Source of the DNA: Cyanobacteria bacterium CYA
Lineage (GTDB): Bacteria; Planctomycetota; Phycisphaerae; Phycisphaerales; UBA1924
NCBI GenBank assembly: GCA_008363215.1
Contig: RHKP01000008.1
Location: forward strand, 1 to 64,000
Direction of reading: 5' to 3'
Length of the DNA: 64,000 bases
Part shown: in pieces, positions 42,344 to 50,984 of the stretch
How positions within the stretch are numbered: the stretch's first letter is position 1
Layout of the letters: every line of letters begins with the position of its first letter
The notes under the pieces: model-generated
Database searches by the model: none
What the model was told of the DNA's origin: nothing
Seen by the model: the letters and a program-made list of their open reading frames with translations, nothing else
Made by a program: the position numbers and the translations under genes

Positions 42344-43546
42344 ATGCCCGAGGGAGTTATCTACCTCGACAACGCCGCCACGAGTTGGCCCAAACCGCCG
42401 CAGGTTGCAGCCGCGATGTGCGACTTTCTGCTGCACAAGGCCGGCAATCCCGGTCGCGGCGGACACACGCTGGCCCGAGCCGCTTCCGAGACCATCGAGC
42501 AGGCCCGGCGGCGGCTGTCCCGGCTGGTCAACGCCGACGACGAGCACCGCATGGTCCTCACGCACGGATGCACCGACGCGGTCAACACCGCGATCCACGG
42601 CATCTTCCGCGGGTCGATGTGCCATACGTGCGTTGGGCGCCCGCACGTGGTCGCTTCGGCCGTGGAGCACAACGCGGTCCTCCGCACACTGCACAGTTAC
42701 GAAGAACTGGGAATGCTCGACCTGACCATTGTTTCCTGCGGGCAGGACGGGCTGATCGACGCCGAGGGCTTTCTGGCCGCCTGCACCGACCGCACACTGC
42801 TGGCCTGTCTCTCGCACGCGTCCAACGTGCTCGGCACCATCGAACCGGTGGAGGTGATCGGTCCTCGCCTGCGTGAGCGCAGCCCGCGTGCGCTGTTCCT
42901 GGTGGACGCCGCCCAGACGGCGGGGCATGTCAAGGTCGACGTGCAGGCCTGGTGCATCGACCTGCTCGCTCTTGCCGGGCACAAGGGGCTGCTTGGGCCC
43001 ACCGGCACGGGCGCTCTGTACGTCGGTCGCCGCGCCTTTCCGGATGATCTCTCGCTCCCGCACCTGTTCTGCGAGCGTCGCGGCGGAACGGGCGCCATCG
43101 CCCCCGGGCTGGAAATGCCCGGCACGCTTCCAGACGCACTCGAAGCCGGCACCATGAATGCCGTCGGCTTCGCCGGGCTGATCGGCGCCCTGGATGCGCT
43201 GCCCACGCTCGACCACCAGCGCGAACGCCGACACACGGCGCGCATCGTCAACGCGCTGCTGTCCATCGACGGCGTGCATCTCTACGGGCTGACCAACTGC
43301 CACAGGCGCACCTCGTCGATCGCCTTCAACGTCGGCGATCTGCACGCGCGTGCCGTCGCCGGCGCCCTCGATGAGCACTACGGCATCGCGGTGCGAGGCG
43401 GCGTTCACTGCGCCCCCCTGCTGCACCAGATCATCGGCACCGGCGAACGCGGCGCCGTCCGCGTCAGCCCCGGCCCCTCGAACACCGAGGCGGAAATCGA
43501 AACGTTCCTCGAAGCCGTCGACGCGATCGCAGCCCGCGGGCTGTGA
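42344..43546 (+). CDS. Class V aminotransferase, cysteine-desulfurase-like
   Basis: A 400-residue PLP enzyme. YLDNAATSWPKPPQVAAAM, a GGHTLARAASETIEQAR stretch, THGCTDAVNTAIHG, SHASNVLGTIEPV, DAAQTAGH and the Schiff-base lysine in LALAGHKGLLGPTGTG follow the cysteine desulfurase family proteins. A cysteine in RGGVHCAPLLH (about 355) stands where the persulfide-carrying cysteine of this family lies. The start at 42344 fits the promoter; an earlier in-frame codon (42299) would precede it. The next gene, 12 bp later, handles persulfide sulfur, which supports the sulfur role. Confidence 0.86.
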   Translation: MPEGVIYLDNAATSWPKPPQVAAAMCDFLLHKAGNPGRGGHTLARAASETIEQARRRLSRLVNADDEHRMVLTHGCTDAVNTAIHGIFRGSMCHTCVGRPHVVASAVEHNAVLRTLHSYEELGMLDLTIVSCGQDGLIDAEGFLAACTDRTLLACLSHASNVLGTIEPVEVIGPRLRERSPRALFLVDAAQTAGHVKVDVQAWCIDLLALAGHKGLLGPTGTGALYVGRRAFPDDLSLPHLFCERRGGTGAIAPGLEMPGTLPDALEAGTMNAVGFAGLIGALDALPTLDHQRERRHTARIVNALLSIDGVHLYGLTNCHRRTSSIAFNVGDLHARAVAGALDEHYGIAVRGGVHCAPLLHQIIGTGERGAVRVSPGPSNTEAEIETFLEAVDAIAARGL

Positions 43547-43558
43547 CCGGGAGAAGCC

Positions 43559-44974
43559 ATGTTCTTTCGCGCGCTCTACGACGATGACCTTGCCCAAGTG
43601 TCGTACCTGATCGGCTGCCAGGGCACCGGCGAGGCCGTCGTCATCGACCCCGTCCGCGACGTTGATCGCTACATCGATCTTGCCGGGAAGGACCAGTTGA
43701 CGGTCGTCGCCGTGGCCGAGACGCATATCCACGCTGACTTTGTCTCAGGCGCGCGTGAACTGGCCGAGCGTGTCGGCGCCAAGGTCTACGTCTCAGGCGA
43801 AGGCGGGCCCGACTGGCAGTCCCGCTGGATCGGGCGCCGAGCCTCCGGCAGTTCCTACAGGCACGAAATCCTCCAGGACGGCGAGCACTTCTCAGTCGGG
43901 CGCATCCGCTTCCAGGCAGTCCACACTCCCGGACACACCCCCGAGCACATGTCCTTCCTCGTCATCGACGCCGGCGGCGGCGCGCGGGAGGAGGAACCCA
44001 TCGGAGTTCTCACCGGCGACTTCGTCTTCGTCGGTGAACTCGGACGCCCCGACCTGCTCGAGAAGTGCGTCGGCGTTTCCGGCGCGGCTCAGTCCGGACT
44101 GGCCGACCTGCGCCGCAGCGCCCGGTGGTTCGGGCTCCTGCCGCAGTTCACGCAGGTCTGGCCCGCCCACAGCGCCGGCAGCCCCTGCGGCAAGGAACTG
44201 GGCGCCGTTCCGCAGAGCACCGTCGGCTATGAGATCCGCTACAACGCCGCCCTCCGGAGCGCCGACGACGCGGCCGCGTTCGAGCACAACATCCTCGACG
44301 ACCAGCCCGAGCCTCCGCCCTACTTCGCACGCATGAAGCAGGTCAACCGGGACGGGCCGGCTGTCCTCGGCGGCCTGCCCTCGCCGAAGAAGGTCGCCGT
44401 TGCCGCCCTGGCCGGGTCCGAAGGGCAGATCCTCGACATCCGCCCGTGGGAGTCGCACCTTGCCGGCCACCTCCCCGGCTCGCTGAGTCTGCCGCTTCAC
44501 CGCACGTTCACGATCGCCGCCGCGTCCTACCTTGACCCCGGCGCGCGGCTGCACCTCGTCGTTGACAACGAACGCGACAAGCAGGAGGCCATCCGCCGGC
44601 TCATCCGCGTGGGTCTCGACAACATCCAGTCGTACATCCTCGGAGCCGACCTCCCGACCGAAGGGCTCAGCGTGACCGGCGAAGTGCCGGCCGAGCACCT
44701 CATCCGCGTCGTCGAGCAGCGGGGGACCATCCTGGACGTCCGCCGCGGGAATGAAGTCTCGCAGGGGGCCATTCCCGGCGCGATCAACATCCCGCATGTG
44801 CTCCTCGGCGAACGACTGAGCGAGGTTCCGAAGGGCCAGACGATCTACGTGACCTGCCGCACGGGCAAGCGATCGGCCCGCGCCGTCTCGCTGCTCGAGA
44901 GGCACGGGATCAAGGCTGTCAACGTCGCCGGAGGCTGGGAAGCCTACCGCGCTGCGGGCGGCCGCATTCAGTAG
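43559..44974 (+). CDS. CstB-like persulfide dioxygenase-rhodanese fusion
   Basis: A 471-residue, three-domain protein. Residues 1-265 are a metallo-beta-lactamase domain of the ETHE1 type: THIHADFVSG (H-x-H-x-D at 56-60), VHTPGHTPEHMS and GDFVFVGELGRPDL. A first rhodanese-like domain (about 283-365, ILDIRPWESHLAGHLPGS) has LVVDNERDK and no cysteine at the active position, so it is a pseudo-rhodanese. The last domain (about 385-471) has the active loop CRTGKRSARAV (Cys about 433). This order is that of CstB, which oxidises persulfides to thiosulfate. Sulfide or persulfide detoxification with the neighbouring desulfurase is inferred. The TAG stop lies beside a palindromic repeat. Confidence 0.85.
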   Translation: MFFRALYDDDLAQVSYLIGCQGTGEAVVIDPVRDVDRYIDLAGKDQLTVVAVAETHIHADFVSGARELAERVGAKVYVSGEGGPDWQSRWIGRRASGSSYRHEILQDGEHFSVGRIRFQAVHTPGHTPEHMSFLVIDAGGGAREEEPIGVLTGDFVFVGELGRPDLLEKCVGVSGAAQSGLADLRRSARWFGLLPQFTQVWPAHSAGSPCGKELGAVPQSTVGYEIRYNAALRSADDAAAFEHNILDDQPEPPPYFARMKQVNRDGPAVLGGLPSPKKVAVAALAGSEGQILDIRPWESHLAGHLPGSLSLPLHRTFTIAAASYLDPGARLHLVVDNERDKQEAIRRLIRVGLDNIQSYILGADLPTEGLSVTGEVPAEHLIRVVEQRGTILDVRRGNEVSQGAIPGAINIPHVLLGERLSEVPKGQTIYVTCRTGKRSARAVSLLERHGIKAVNVAGGWEAYRAAGGRIQ

Positions 44975-45025
44975 GACCGGTTTCCAACCGGTCAATCTCT
45001 CAGTGGGACCGGCTTCCAACCAGTC
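44975..45025. repeat. Two copies of the 19-bp palindromic repeat
   Basis: GACCGGTTTCCAACCGGTC at 44975-44993 and GACCGGCTTCCAACCAGTC at 45007-45025, each followed by AATCT. They begin directly after the stop codon of the CstB-like gene. Between 45063 and 45090 a further run of short words (GACTCGCGATTCGCGACTC) is seen. Confidence 0.7.
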
Positions 45026-45097
45026 AATCTTTCCTCGCCCCTGACCCGTCCTTACTCCGGTGCCTCCTCCGACTCGCGATTCGCGACTCCCGCCCCG

Positions 45098-45397
45098 TCA
45101 GTCCTTCACGCCCGTCACCCGGTCAGGCTCGGTGTACTTGCTCATGCACGCTTCCAGGTCGACGTTGTTGATGTTCGCCAGGGTCGCCAGCCAGGCCAGG
45201 ACATCGGCGAACTCTTCTTCCAGGTTGGCCCGCTCCTCGCGTGTTGGCGGTTTGTTCGGACGGCTGTTCCGGTACAGCGCGGTGGCCAATTCGCCAAACT
45301 CCTCGGCAAAGTGCATGAATGTTCCGGCGGTTCCGCGGGCCGAGTCGGTCGCGTAGTAGCGGTCGCGGATCATCTTCTGGAGTTGGGCCAGTGTCAT
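45098..45397 (-). CDS. MazG-like nucleotide pyrophosphohydrolase
   Basis: A 99-residue all-alpha protein. EEFGELATALYRN and, 20 residues later, LEEEFADVLAWLATLANI give the E-x-x-E ... E-x-x-D metal-binding pattern of the MazG superfamily, which hydrolyses nucleoside triphosphates to monophosphates. The ATG at 45397 (MTLAQLQKMI) has AGGAG six bases upstream; a longer frame is not needed. It is divergent from rpsL. Confidence 0.85.
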   Translation of the reverse strand: MTLAQLQKMIRDRYYATDSARGTAGTFMHFAEEFGELATALYRNSRPNKPPTREERANLEEEFADVLAWLATLANINNVDLEACMSKYTEPDRVTGVKD

Positions 45398-45479
45398 TGG
45401 GGCTCCTGGAAGGGCTGCGGGACGGGCTTGAGTCCGCCCGCGTTTGCCGGCTGTTCGCACGAAAGCGGTTCTCCGGGGT

Positions 45480-45507
45480 TTGCCCGGGCGGATCAACGGG
45501 CTACGAT
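45480..45507 (+). promoter_or_regulatory. rpsL promoter
   Basis: TTGCCC (45480-45485), a 16-bp spacer and TACGAT (45502-45507) precede rpsL with a leader of about 25 nt containing TAGGAA. This is a conventional promoter, unlike the leaderless sites elsewhere. Confidence 0.55.
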
Positions 45508-45538
45508 GTCTGCTCGCGACAGGTAGGAATAGTACCAC

Positions 45539-45913
45539 ATGCCGACGATCAACCAGTTAGTTCGCAATCCCCGCCGCTCAGCGATCACCAAGTCCAAGGT
45601 CCGCGACCTGGACGCAAGCCCGCAGCGCCGCGGCGTGTGTCTGACGGTCAAGACCACCACGCCCAAGAAGCCCAACTCGGCCCTGCGCAAGATCGCCCGC
45701 GTCCGGCTCTCCAACGGCAAGGAAGTGACGGCCTACATCGGCGGCGAGGGGCACAACCTTCAGGAACACTCGATCGTCCTCGTCCGCGGGGGGCGCGTGC
45801 GCGACCTGCCGGGCGTGCGCTATCACATCGTCCGCGGCTCACTCGACTGTCTCGGCGTGGACGGGCGCAAGCAGGGCCGATCCAAGTACGGCGCCAAGCG
45901 CAAGAGCAAGTAA
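45539..45913 (+). CDS. rpsL: 30S ribosomal protein S12
   Basis: A 124-residue decoding-centre protein. [32 protein letters not shown] and [25 protein letters not shown] are near-invariant. The lysines at the streptomycin-related positions (TPKKPNS and the one following KKP) are unchanged. rpsG follows 170 bp later. The usual fusA and tuf genes of the str operon do not follow. Confidence 0.98.
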   Translation: MPTINQLVRNPRRSAITKSKVRDLDASPQRRGVCLTVKTTTPKKPNSALRKIARVRLSNGKEVTAYIGGEGHNLQEHSIVLVRGGRVRDLPGVRYHIVRGSLDCLGVDGRKQGRSKYGAKRKSK

Positions 45914-46083
45914 GAGGCGCTGGGCACTGGGAAATCAGTGTCCGAGCGCACGCGAGGGTTTTTCAAGTCAAGACGCCGTTCCGGAGGTCGGTTCGGCACA
46001 CAGGCAAGTAATCCTGCCGTCCTGCCAGGCGACGGGGTGAACAGACAGCCGGGCATCGCCCGGCAGATGAGCCGGAGGTGAAC

Positions 46084-46578
46084 ATGGCAGGCCGCATCAC
46101 CGCGTCTGAAGATCAACTGCGTCCGGATCCGAAGTTCAACGACATGGTCCTGGCCAAGTTCGTGAACTGCGTCATGCGTGACGGCAAGAAGACCCGCGCC
46201 GAGCGCGTGGTCTACGACGCCCTTGAGATCATCGAGGGCAAACTCGCCAAGAACGAGGAAGAGGGCAAGCCTGCCAACGCGTTGGCCGTGTTCCACAAGG
46301 CCATCGAAAACACCAAGCCCTACGTCGAGGTGCGGAGCAAGCGCATCGGGGGAGCCAACTACCAGGTGCCGATCCAGGTCAGTCGGCGTCGGCAGCAGTC
46401 GCTGTCGTTCCGGTGGATCATCACTGCTTCTCGCGGCGAGAAGGGGCGACCAATGTCGGCCAAACTGGCGGACGAACTGTGGGCAGCGGCCCGTGGCGAA
46501 GGCAAGGCCATGATGACCCGCGAACAGACCCACCGCATGGCCGAAGCCAACAAGGCCTTCGCCCACTTCGCCAAGTGA
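46084..46578 (+). CDS. rpsG: 30S ribosomal protein S7
   Basis: A 164-residue primary 16S rRNA-binding protein of the small-subunit head. KFVNCVMRDGKKTRAERVVYDALEII and VEVRSKRIGGANYQVPIQVSRRRQ are characteristic. The ATG at 46084 has GGAGG at 46072-46076. It is slightly longer than the E. coli protein because of a short insertion (NEEEGKPANA). A palindromic repeat and then a terminator follow, so the str operon ends here. Confidence 0.98.
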   Translation: MAGRITASEDQLRPDPKFNDMVLAKFVNCVMRDGKKTRAERVVYDALEIIEGKLAKNEEEGKPANALAVFHKAIENTKPYVEVRSKRIGGANYQVPIQVSRRRQQSLSFRWIITASRGEKGRPMSAKLADELWAAARGEGKAMMTREQTHRMAEANKAFAHFAK

Positions 46579-46586
46579 CCCCGTAG

Positions 46587-46605
46587 GACCGGTTTCCAAC
46601 CGGTC
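46587..46605. repeat. 19-bp palindromic repeat copy
   Basis: GACCGGTTTCCAACCGGTC, nine bases after the rpsG stop, identical to the copy at 44975. Confidence 0.7.
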
Positions 46606-46638
46606 TACAGGTCGCTTGCCATTCGCGCAACCACACGC

Positions 46639-46661
46639 CCCGGGCCCAAGCCCGGGTTTTT
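46639..46661 (+). terminator. Rho-independent terminator of rpsL-rpsG
   Basis: CCCGGGC-CCAA-GCCCGGG is followed by TTTTT. Confidence 0.85.
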
Positions 46662-46746
46662 CACGTCCACTCACCCCGCATCGCGCCCCGCCAGAGCCCT
46701 CGGCCCCGTCAGATGATCTCAAGTTGCGGGATTGCCGGATCCCCCC

Positions 46747-47127
46747 TCACCCTCCCGTCAGTTTCGGCAGGGGCTTCTTGCACAAGGGGCACGCCGCGGG
46801 GCCTTGAACGCTTCGGGCAAGGCGTTCGTCGAAGGCGCCCTTGCACGAGGGGCACTCGCGGGCTCGGAGGCTGGGGCCGGCGCAGGTGGGACAGGGGATG
46901 GGGGCCCCTTCATCGAGTTCGCGGACGCGGGCGATCTCGGCGATGGTGGTGTTGAAGACGGTGGCGCATTTCTCGTCGGCGCAGAGCATGCGGATGCCGT
47001 CGGGAAAGTCTCTGGAGGCCGCCCCGCCGGGACCACGTCCCCCTCCGGACAGCCACATCCATGCAGCGGTACCTGCCAGCACCAGCAGCAGCAGACCGAC
47101 ACCCACGCGAGCCGCGGCGCTGCGCAT
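46747..47127 (-). CDS. Membrane-anchored zinc-ribbon protein
   Basis: A 126-residue protein. An N-terminal membrane anchor (VGVGLLLLVLAGTAAWMWL, about 9-27) is followed by eight cysteines in four pairs: CADEKC, CPTC, CPSC and CPLC. They could form two zinc ribbons facing outward or, if the anchor is inverted, the cytoplasm. The ATG shares its A with the TGA of the prepilin-like gene upstream, so the two are coupled. It may be an accessory factor for that pilin-like protein (inference). Confidence 0.75.
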   Translation of the reverse strand: MRSAAARVGVGLLLLVLAGTAAWMWLSGGGRGPGGAASRDFPDGIRMLCADEKCATVFNTTIAEIARVRELDEGAPIPCPTCAGPSLRARECPSCKGAFDERLARSVQGPAACPLCKKPLPKLTGG

Positions 47128-47894
47128 CACCAATACTCCTCGTGAGGCTCGAAGTCGTTGTTCCAGCGGCGGCGTGCCTGCTCGGTCGGTTCGACGAGGT
47201 CACGCTGGCCGATGCGCTGGGCGTGCCCGTCGACGAAGAGCGTGTTGGCGCCGCCGCCGTGGCGCGTGCTGGGCCACTCGGCGTCGGTGGTGTCGGCCGG
47301 GTCGATGGCCGAGTCCCACGCGCCGTCGGTCTTGCTGTCAGCGATGGCGATCATCTCGGTCGGGCGCACCACGCGGTGCTCGGGCAACTCGCCATAGTCG
47401 GGATGCCCCACCCAGCCGCCGAGGCCCAGGTGCGGGCGCGTGAACTCGCGCACGCCCCAGTCGTTGTACCCGTAACTGAACAGTTTGGTGTCGGCACGGC
47501 GGGGGTTCTCGACCTTGAAGTACCCGTACTTCTCAAAGCGGTCGAACGCGTAGCCCCACTTGCTGACCCAGGCGGCCTCGATGTCGTTGGACGGACACCA
47601 GAACGCATCGTTGTTCTCGCCCATGTACATCCGCACGCGGGGGGCCCAGACCAGCACCGCGTTGGGCGAAGTGTTGTAGGTGTGATGACCGGGGAAGTAC
47701 TGCGCCGCGAAGGCGTAGCCGGTCAGCCCGATGCCGATCTGCCGCAGGTTAGACCCGCAGGCGACAGTGCGGGCGGCGTCGCGCGCCTTGCCAAGGGCCG
47801 GAAGGAGGATGGCGATGAGCAGCGCGATGATGGCGATGACGACGAGGAGTTCGATGAGGGTAAAGGCGGAGGGGCGGCGCACGGGTCGGCACAT
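47127..47894 (-). CDS. Prepilin-like protein with H-X9-DG C-terminal motif
   Basis: A 255-residue type IV pilin-like (pseudopilin) protein. The prepilin peptidase site and helix [20 protein letters not shown] follow a short basic leader. The C-terminus has [13 protein letters not shown], the H-X9-DG motif typical of the large planctomycete/verrucomicrobial pilin-like family. The ATG at 47894 ([11 protein letters not shown]) is 11 bases after a -10-like TATAGC. The ATG at 47903 would leave only two bases and is less likely. It could be exported through the secretin/GspE system encoded elsewhere in the window. Confidence 0.85.
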   Translation of the reverse strand: MCRPVRRPSAFTLIELLVVIAIIALLIAILLPALGKARDAARTVACGSNLRQIGIGLTGYAFAAQYFPGHHTYNTSPNAVLVWAPRVRMYMGENNDAFWCPSNDIEAAWVSKWGYAFDRFEKYGYFKVENPRRADTKLFSYGYNDWGVREFTRPHLGLGGWVGHPDYGELPEHRVVRPTEMIAIADSKTDGAWDSAIDPADTTDAEWPSTRHGGGANTLFVDGHAQRIGQRDLVEPTEQARRRWNNDFEPHEEYW

Positions 47895-48034
47895 GTCTCT
47901 CATGCTATAGCAGATGACGCGAATCCGGAACGGGTCTGCAGGTCGTCCTGCTCGGCGATGCACCCGTCAGGTGTTGCGTGCTGACGAGAAGGCCTGTGCG
48001 AGGCGGCCGGCGCTCTGAATCGCACGTGCCGACG

Positions 48035-48040
48035 TACCCT
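48035..48040 (+). promoter_or_regulatory. -10-like TACCCT before the methyltransferase gene
   Basis: It ends six bases before the ATG at 48047 and fixes that start over an earlier in-frame one at 47978. Confidence 0.4.
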
Positions 48041-48046
48041 TCCACC

Positions 48047-50128
48047 ATGTCTTCGTCTCCGGGCATCTCGTCGCAGGCGTGCGGGCCCGTGCCGGCGACC
48101 GCGCGGCCACACCCGCTGAGCCAGGTGCGCCACGAGTTCATCTGGGAGGGCAAGTACGACGAGCAGGGGCACCGACGGACTCCTGATGTGCCGGCCTTGT
48201 CGTTGCGGATCGTGGAGGAATGGGAGGGCCAAACAGTAAACGGAGGGGCACCACGCGGGAGTCGGCACACGGCGAACGGGGGCGGAGCGGCGTGGCAAAG
48301 CGGCCAAGCAGCAGCGCCGAGACGCGGCAATGGAGGCCAGGGAGGCGGGCGTCAAGGAGCGGCTGACGGAAATCAATCGCCAGATCAGCAGATCGCCCGG
48401 TCGCCAAACCTGCTCCTGCGCGGCGACAACAGGATTTTGATTGCGTCGCTGTTGCCGCGGTTTCGTGCGGCGATCGATCTGATCTACATCGATCCGCCGT
48501 ATGACTGCGGGCTGGACTACCGCGTGGAAGTTCCGGTGGGCAATGGTACAGCCAGCGTACATGCGTACCGCGACGCGTGGGGCGAAGGGCCTGGGTCGTA
48601 CGCGCACATGATGGCCGAGCGGCTGACGCTCATGCGCGAACTGCTCTGCCCGGAGGGTTGCATCTTCGTACACTGCGACTGGCGTGCCAGCGGGGTGATG
48701 CGGCTGCTGCTCGACGACATCTTCGGGCGCGCGTGCTTTCGGAACGAGATCGTGTGGCGGCGGGCGCCGAACCTGGGGCGGCAGGCGGCGTCGAGCCAAC
48801 TCGGGCGCGTCGTCGATTCGATTTTCGTGTACTCAGCCCGTGAGGGCACGCCGTTCCGCGGGCAGACGCCCATGCGGGCTGCGCCGGTTGAACTCGATGG
48901 TTCGGGCAAGCCGCGCGGGAGCAAGTGGGACGAAACGGCGCAGTGCTATTTCACGACGGCCCCGCGCGGCGACTACACCGACAGGAGCATCGAGCGCCTG
49001 CGCGCGGAGAATCGCGTGTGGGAAAGTCCCTCGGGCAGGATCTACATCAAGTACTTCCTCCGCCGCGGCGACGACGGGCACTGGTACAAGGACCAGCCCG
49101 TGGACACGCTGTGGGACGACGCGGATGTGCGGCCGCTGCGGCATTGCTCGAAGGACGAACTGGGCATCGGGTACGCGACACAGAAGCCGGAGGGATTGCT
49201 TCGTCGCATCATTTCGTGGGCCTGCCCGCCGGGCGGCACTGTGGCTGACTTTTTCTGCGGCTCAGGCACGACGGGAGTGGTGGCGCAGCAACTGGGGCGG
49301 CGCTGGATCATGGCCGACCAGGGGAGACAGGCGATTCACACGACGCGTAAGCGCCTCATTGGATCGCCCGCGGGAGAGTGTTCGTTCTCGCTGCTGGATC
49401 CGGCGCCCTCCGACAGGCGTTACTGGTTCGATCATGCGTTCGGGTCCGACGCGGCCGCGTATCGTCGGTTCGTGCTGTCTGGCTTCGCAGGGGCGAGCCT
49501 GGATGCCTCGGCTGACGCGATCATCCACGCCCGGCACAACGACGCGGCCGTGCACGTGGCCGGGGTCGATCACACGGTCGATGCTGCGTTCGCCGAAGCG
49601 CTGGCGCGCGCGGCGCGCCTGGAGGGCGCGTCGCGCGTGCTGTGCCTTGCGTTTGAGTACACGATGGACATCCGCCGCGATCTCGACGGCATCGCGGCCA
49701 CGACGGGCGTGCGCGTGCTTCCGGTTGTGATCCCGCTCGAGATCATGGAGTCCAATCGTCGTAAACTGCCCGGGTGGCTCGAAGTCGCGCGTCTCGAGGC
49801 CGAAGTGGTCACGCTTTCGCCGACGCACGCGAGCGTGCGGCTCACACGTTATGAAACCGTGCCCGCGAAGCAGGAATGCCCTCCACATCGCGCCCAAAGA
49901 CATCCGGGTCTGGACCTGATTGACGCGTGGTCGATCGACCCCGGCTGGCAGAGCGATCGCCCGCTCCGCCCGGTGTGGCACGCGCAGCGCGGTTCGCTCC
50001 GGCGCACGCTGGCGCTGGAGAGTGATCCCATTTCGCTCGACCGCGCCGCCGGGCCGATCCTTGTGCGGGTGATCGACGTCTTCGGGCATGAAACGCGGAC
50101 GCTGCTCACCCTTCCGGCGCTGCGGTAA
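48047..50128 (+). CDS. Orphan DNA methyltransferase (type III Mod/beta class)
   Basis: A 693-residue enzyme that should methylate adenine N6 or cytosine N4 in DNA. LIYIDPPYDCG (catalytic DPPY, about 150) precedes DFFCGSGTTGVVAQQLG (AdoMet-binding, about 403-420), the beta-class order. The N-terminal HEFIWEGKYDEQG and the C-terminal nucleic-acid region (DLDGIAATTGVRVLPVVIP) fit Mod proteins of type III systems. No restriction subunit is adjacent. Residues of about 62-112 are a low-complexity, Gly/Gln/Arg-rich insert. Its DNA (48230-48410) contains short repeated words such as GATCAGCAGATCGCC. The insert separates the N-terminal part from NLLLRGDN and looks acquired. Confidence 0.84.
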   Translation: MSSSPGISSQACGPVPATARPHPLSQVRHEFIWEGKYDEQGHRRTPDVPALSLRIVEEWEGQTVNGGAPRGSRHTANGGGAAWQSGQAAAPRRGNGGQGGGRQGAADGNQSPDQQIARSPNLLLRGDNRILIASLLPRFRAAIDLIYIDPPYDCGLDYRVEVPVGNGTASVHAYRDAWGEGPGSYAHMMAERLTLMRELLCPEGCIFVHCDWRASGVMRLLLDDIFGRACFRNEIVWRRAPNLGRQAASSQLGRVVDSIFVYSAREGTPFRGQTPMRAAPVELDGSGKPRGSKWDETAQCYFTTAPRGDYTDRSIERLRAENRVWESPSGRIYIKYFLRRGDDGHWYKDQPVDTLWDDADVRPLRHCSKDELGIGYATQKPEGLLRRIISWACPPGGTVADFFCGSGTTGVVAQQLGRRWIMADQGRQAIHTTRKRLIGSPAGECSFSLLDPAPSDRRYWFDHAFGSDAAAYRRFVLSGFAGASLDASADAIIHARHNDAAVHVAGVDHTVDAAFAEALARAARLEGASRVLCLAFEYTMDIRRDLDGIAATTGVRVLPVVIPLEIMESNRRKLPGWLEVARLEAEVVTLSPTHASVRLTRYETVPAKQECPPHRAQRHPGLDLIDAWSIDPGWQSDRPLRPVWHAQRGSLRRTLALESDPISLDRAAGPILVRVIDVFGHETRTLLTLPALR

Positions 50129-50210
50129 ACTTCGGCCTTGCTTCCTATCCTTCTTGCACGAGCCGGCGCGGGCATCGGTTAGAACCGCCCCGGGCGAAAG
50201 GATCTGCGCC

Positions 50211-50984
50211 ATGCCTGAGAACTGGTCCACCGCCATTACCGACATTCATCCCAACGAAGTGCGTGTCCGCGGGTACGACATCGCGGATCTCATGGGTCGT
50301 GTGTCCTTCGGCGCGGCGGTCTATCTCATCCTGCGCGGTGAACTGCCTTCGGCAAAGATCGCGGCGTTGATGGACGCGATTCTCGTCGCCAGCATTGACC
50401 ACGGCGCGACGCCGCCGAGCGCCCTGGCCGCCCGCACGGTGGCCAGCACCGGGGCAAGTTTGAGTCAAAGCGTGTCGGTGGGCATCAACAGCATCAACCG
50501 GCACCACGGCGGCGCGATCGAAGACTGTGCGCGGCAACTCGGGGCGATCATCAAGCGCGCGGACAACAGCGAGACCAGACTCGCCGAGGCCGCCGCCGCC
50601 GAACTAGCCGACATGAAGGCACGCGGGCAGCGGATGAGCGGCTTCGGGCATCGCTTCCACACCGCCGACCCGCGCACGGCGCGGCTGTTCGATCTGGTCA
50701 GGCAGGCTGAGGCTGCAGGGATGCACATCAAGGCCGCCAAAGTTGTCGAGGCCGCGTTTGAGAAGCAGGGCAAGCCGCTGCCGATCAACGTCGATGGAGC
50801 GATCGGGGCGATTCTGGCGGACCTTGGCTTCCCGTATGAGGTGATGAACGGGTTGTTCATGATCGCCCGCGTGCCCGGGCTGGTCGCCCACGTGACCGAG
50901 GAGCAGGGACGGATGAAGCCGATGCGCAAGGTCATCCCCGACGCCCAGGTCTACGATGGACCGGCGCCGAGGAAACTGTCCTGA
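50211..50984 (+). CDS. Citrate synthase-family protein, citryl-CoA lyase-like
   Basis: A 257-residue protein, much shorter than citrate synthase. It keeps YDIADLMGRVSFGAAVYLILRGELPS, the HGATPPSALAAR and GINSINRHHGGAIED active-site stretches, SGFGHRFHTADPR and RVPGLVAHVTEE. The short form with these motifs matches citryl-CoA lyase, which splits citryl-CoA into acetyl-CoA and oxaloacetate. A partner citryl-CoA synthetase is not seen. GAAAGGA precedes the ATG. The assignment between lyase and another small citrate-synthase-like enzyme is uncertain. Confidence 0.7.
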   Translation: MPENWSTAITDIHPNEVRVRGYDIADLMGRVSFGAAVYLILRGELPSAKIAALMDAILVASIDHGATPPSALAARTVASTGASLSQSVSVGINSINRHHGGAIEDCARQLGAIIKRADNSETRLAEAAAAELADMKARGQRMSGFGHRFHTADPRTARLFDLVRQAEAAGMHIKAAKVVEAAFEKQGKPLPINVDGAIGAILADLGFPYEVMNGLFMIARVPGLVAHVTEEQGRMKPMRKVIPDAQVYDGPAPRKLS

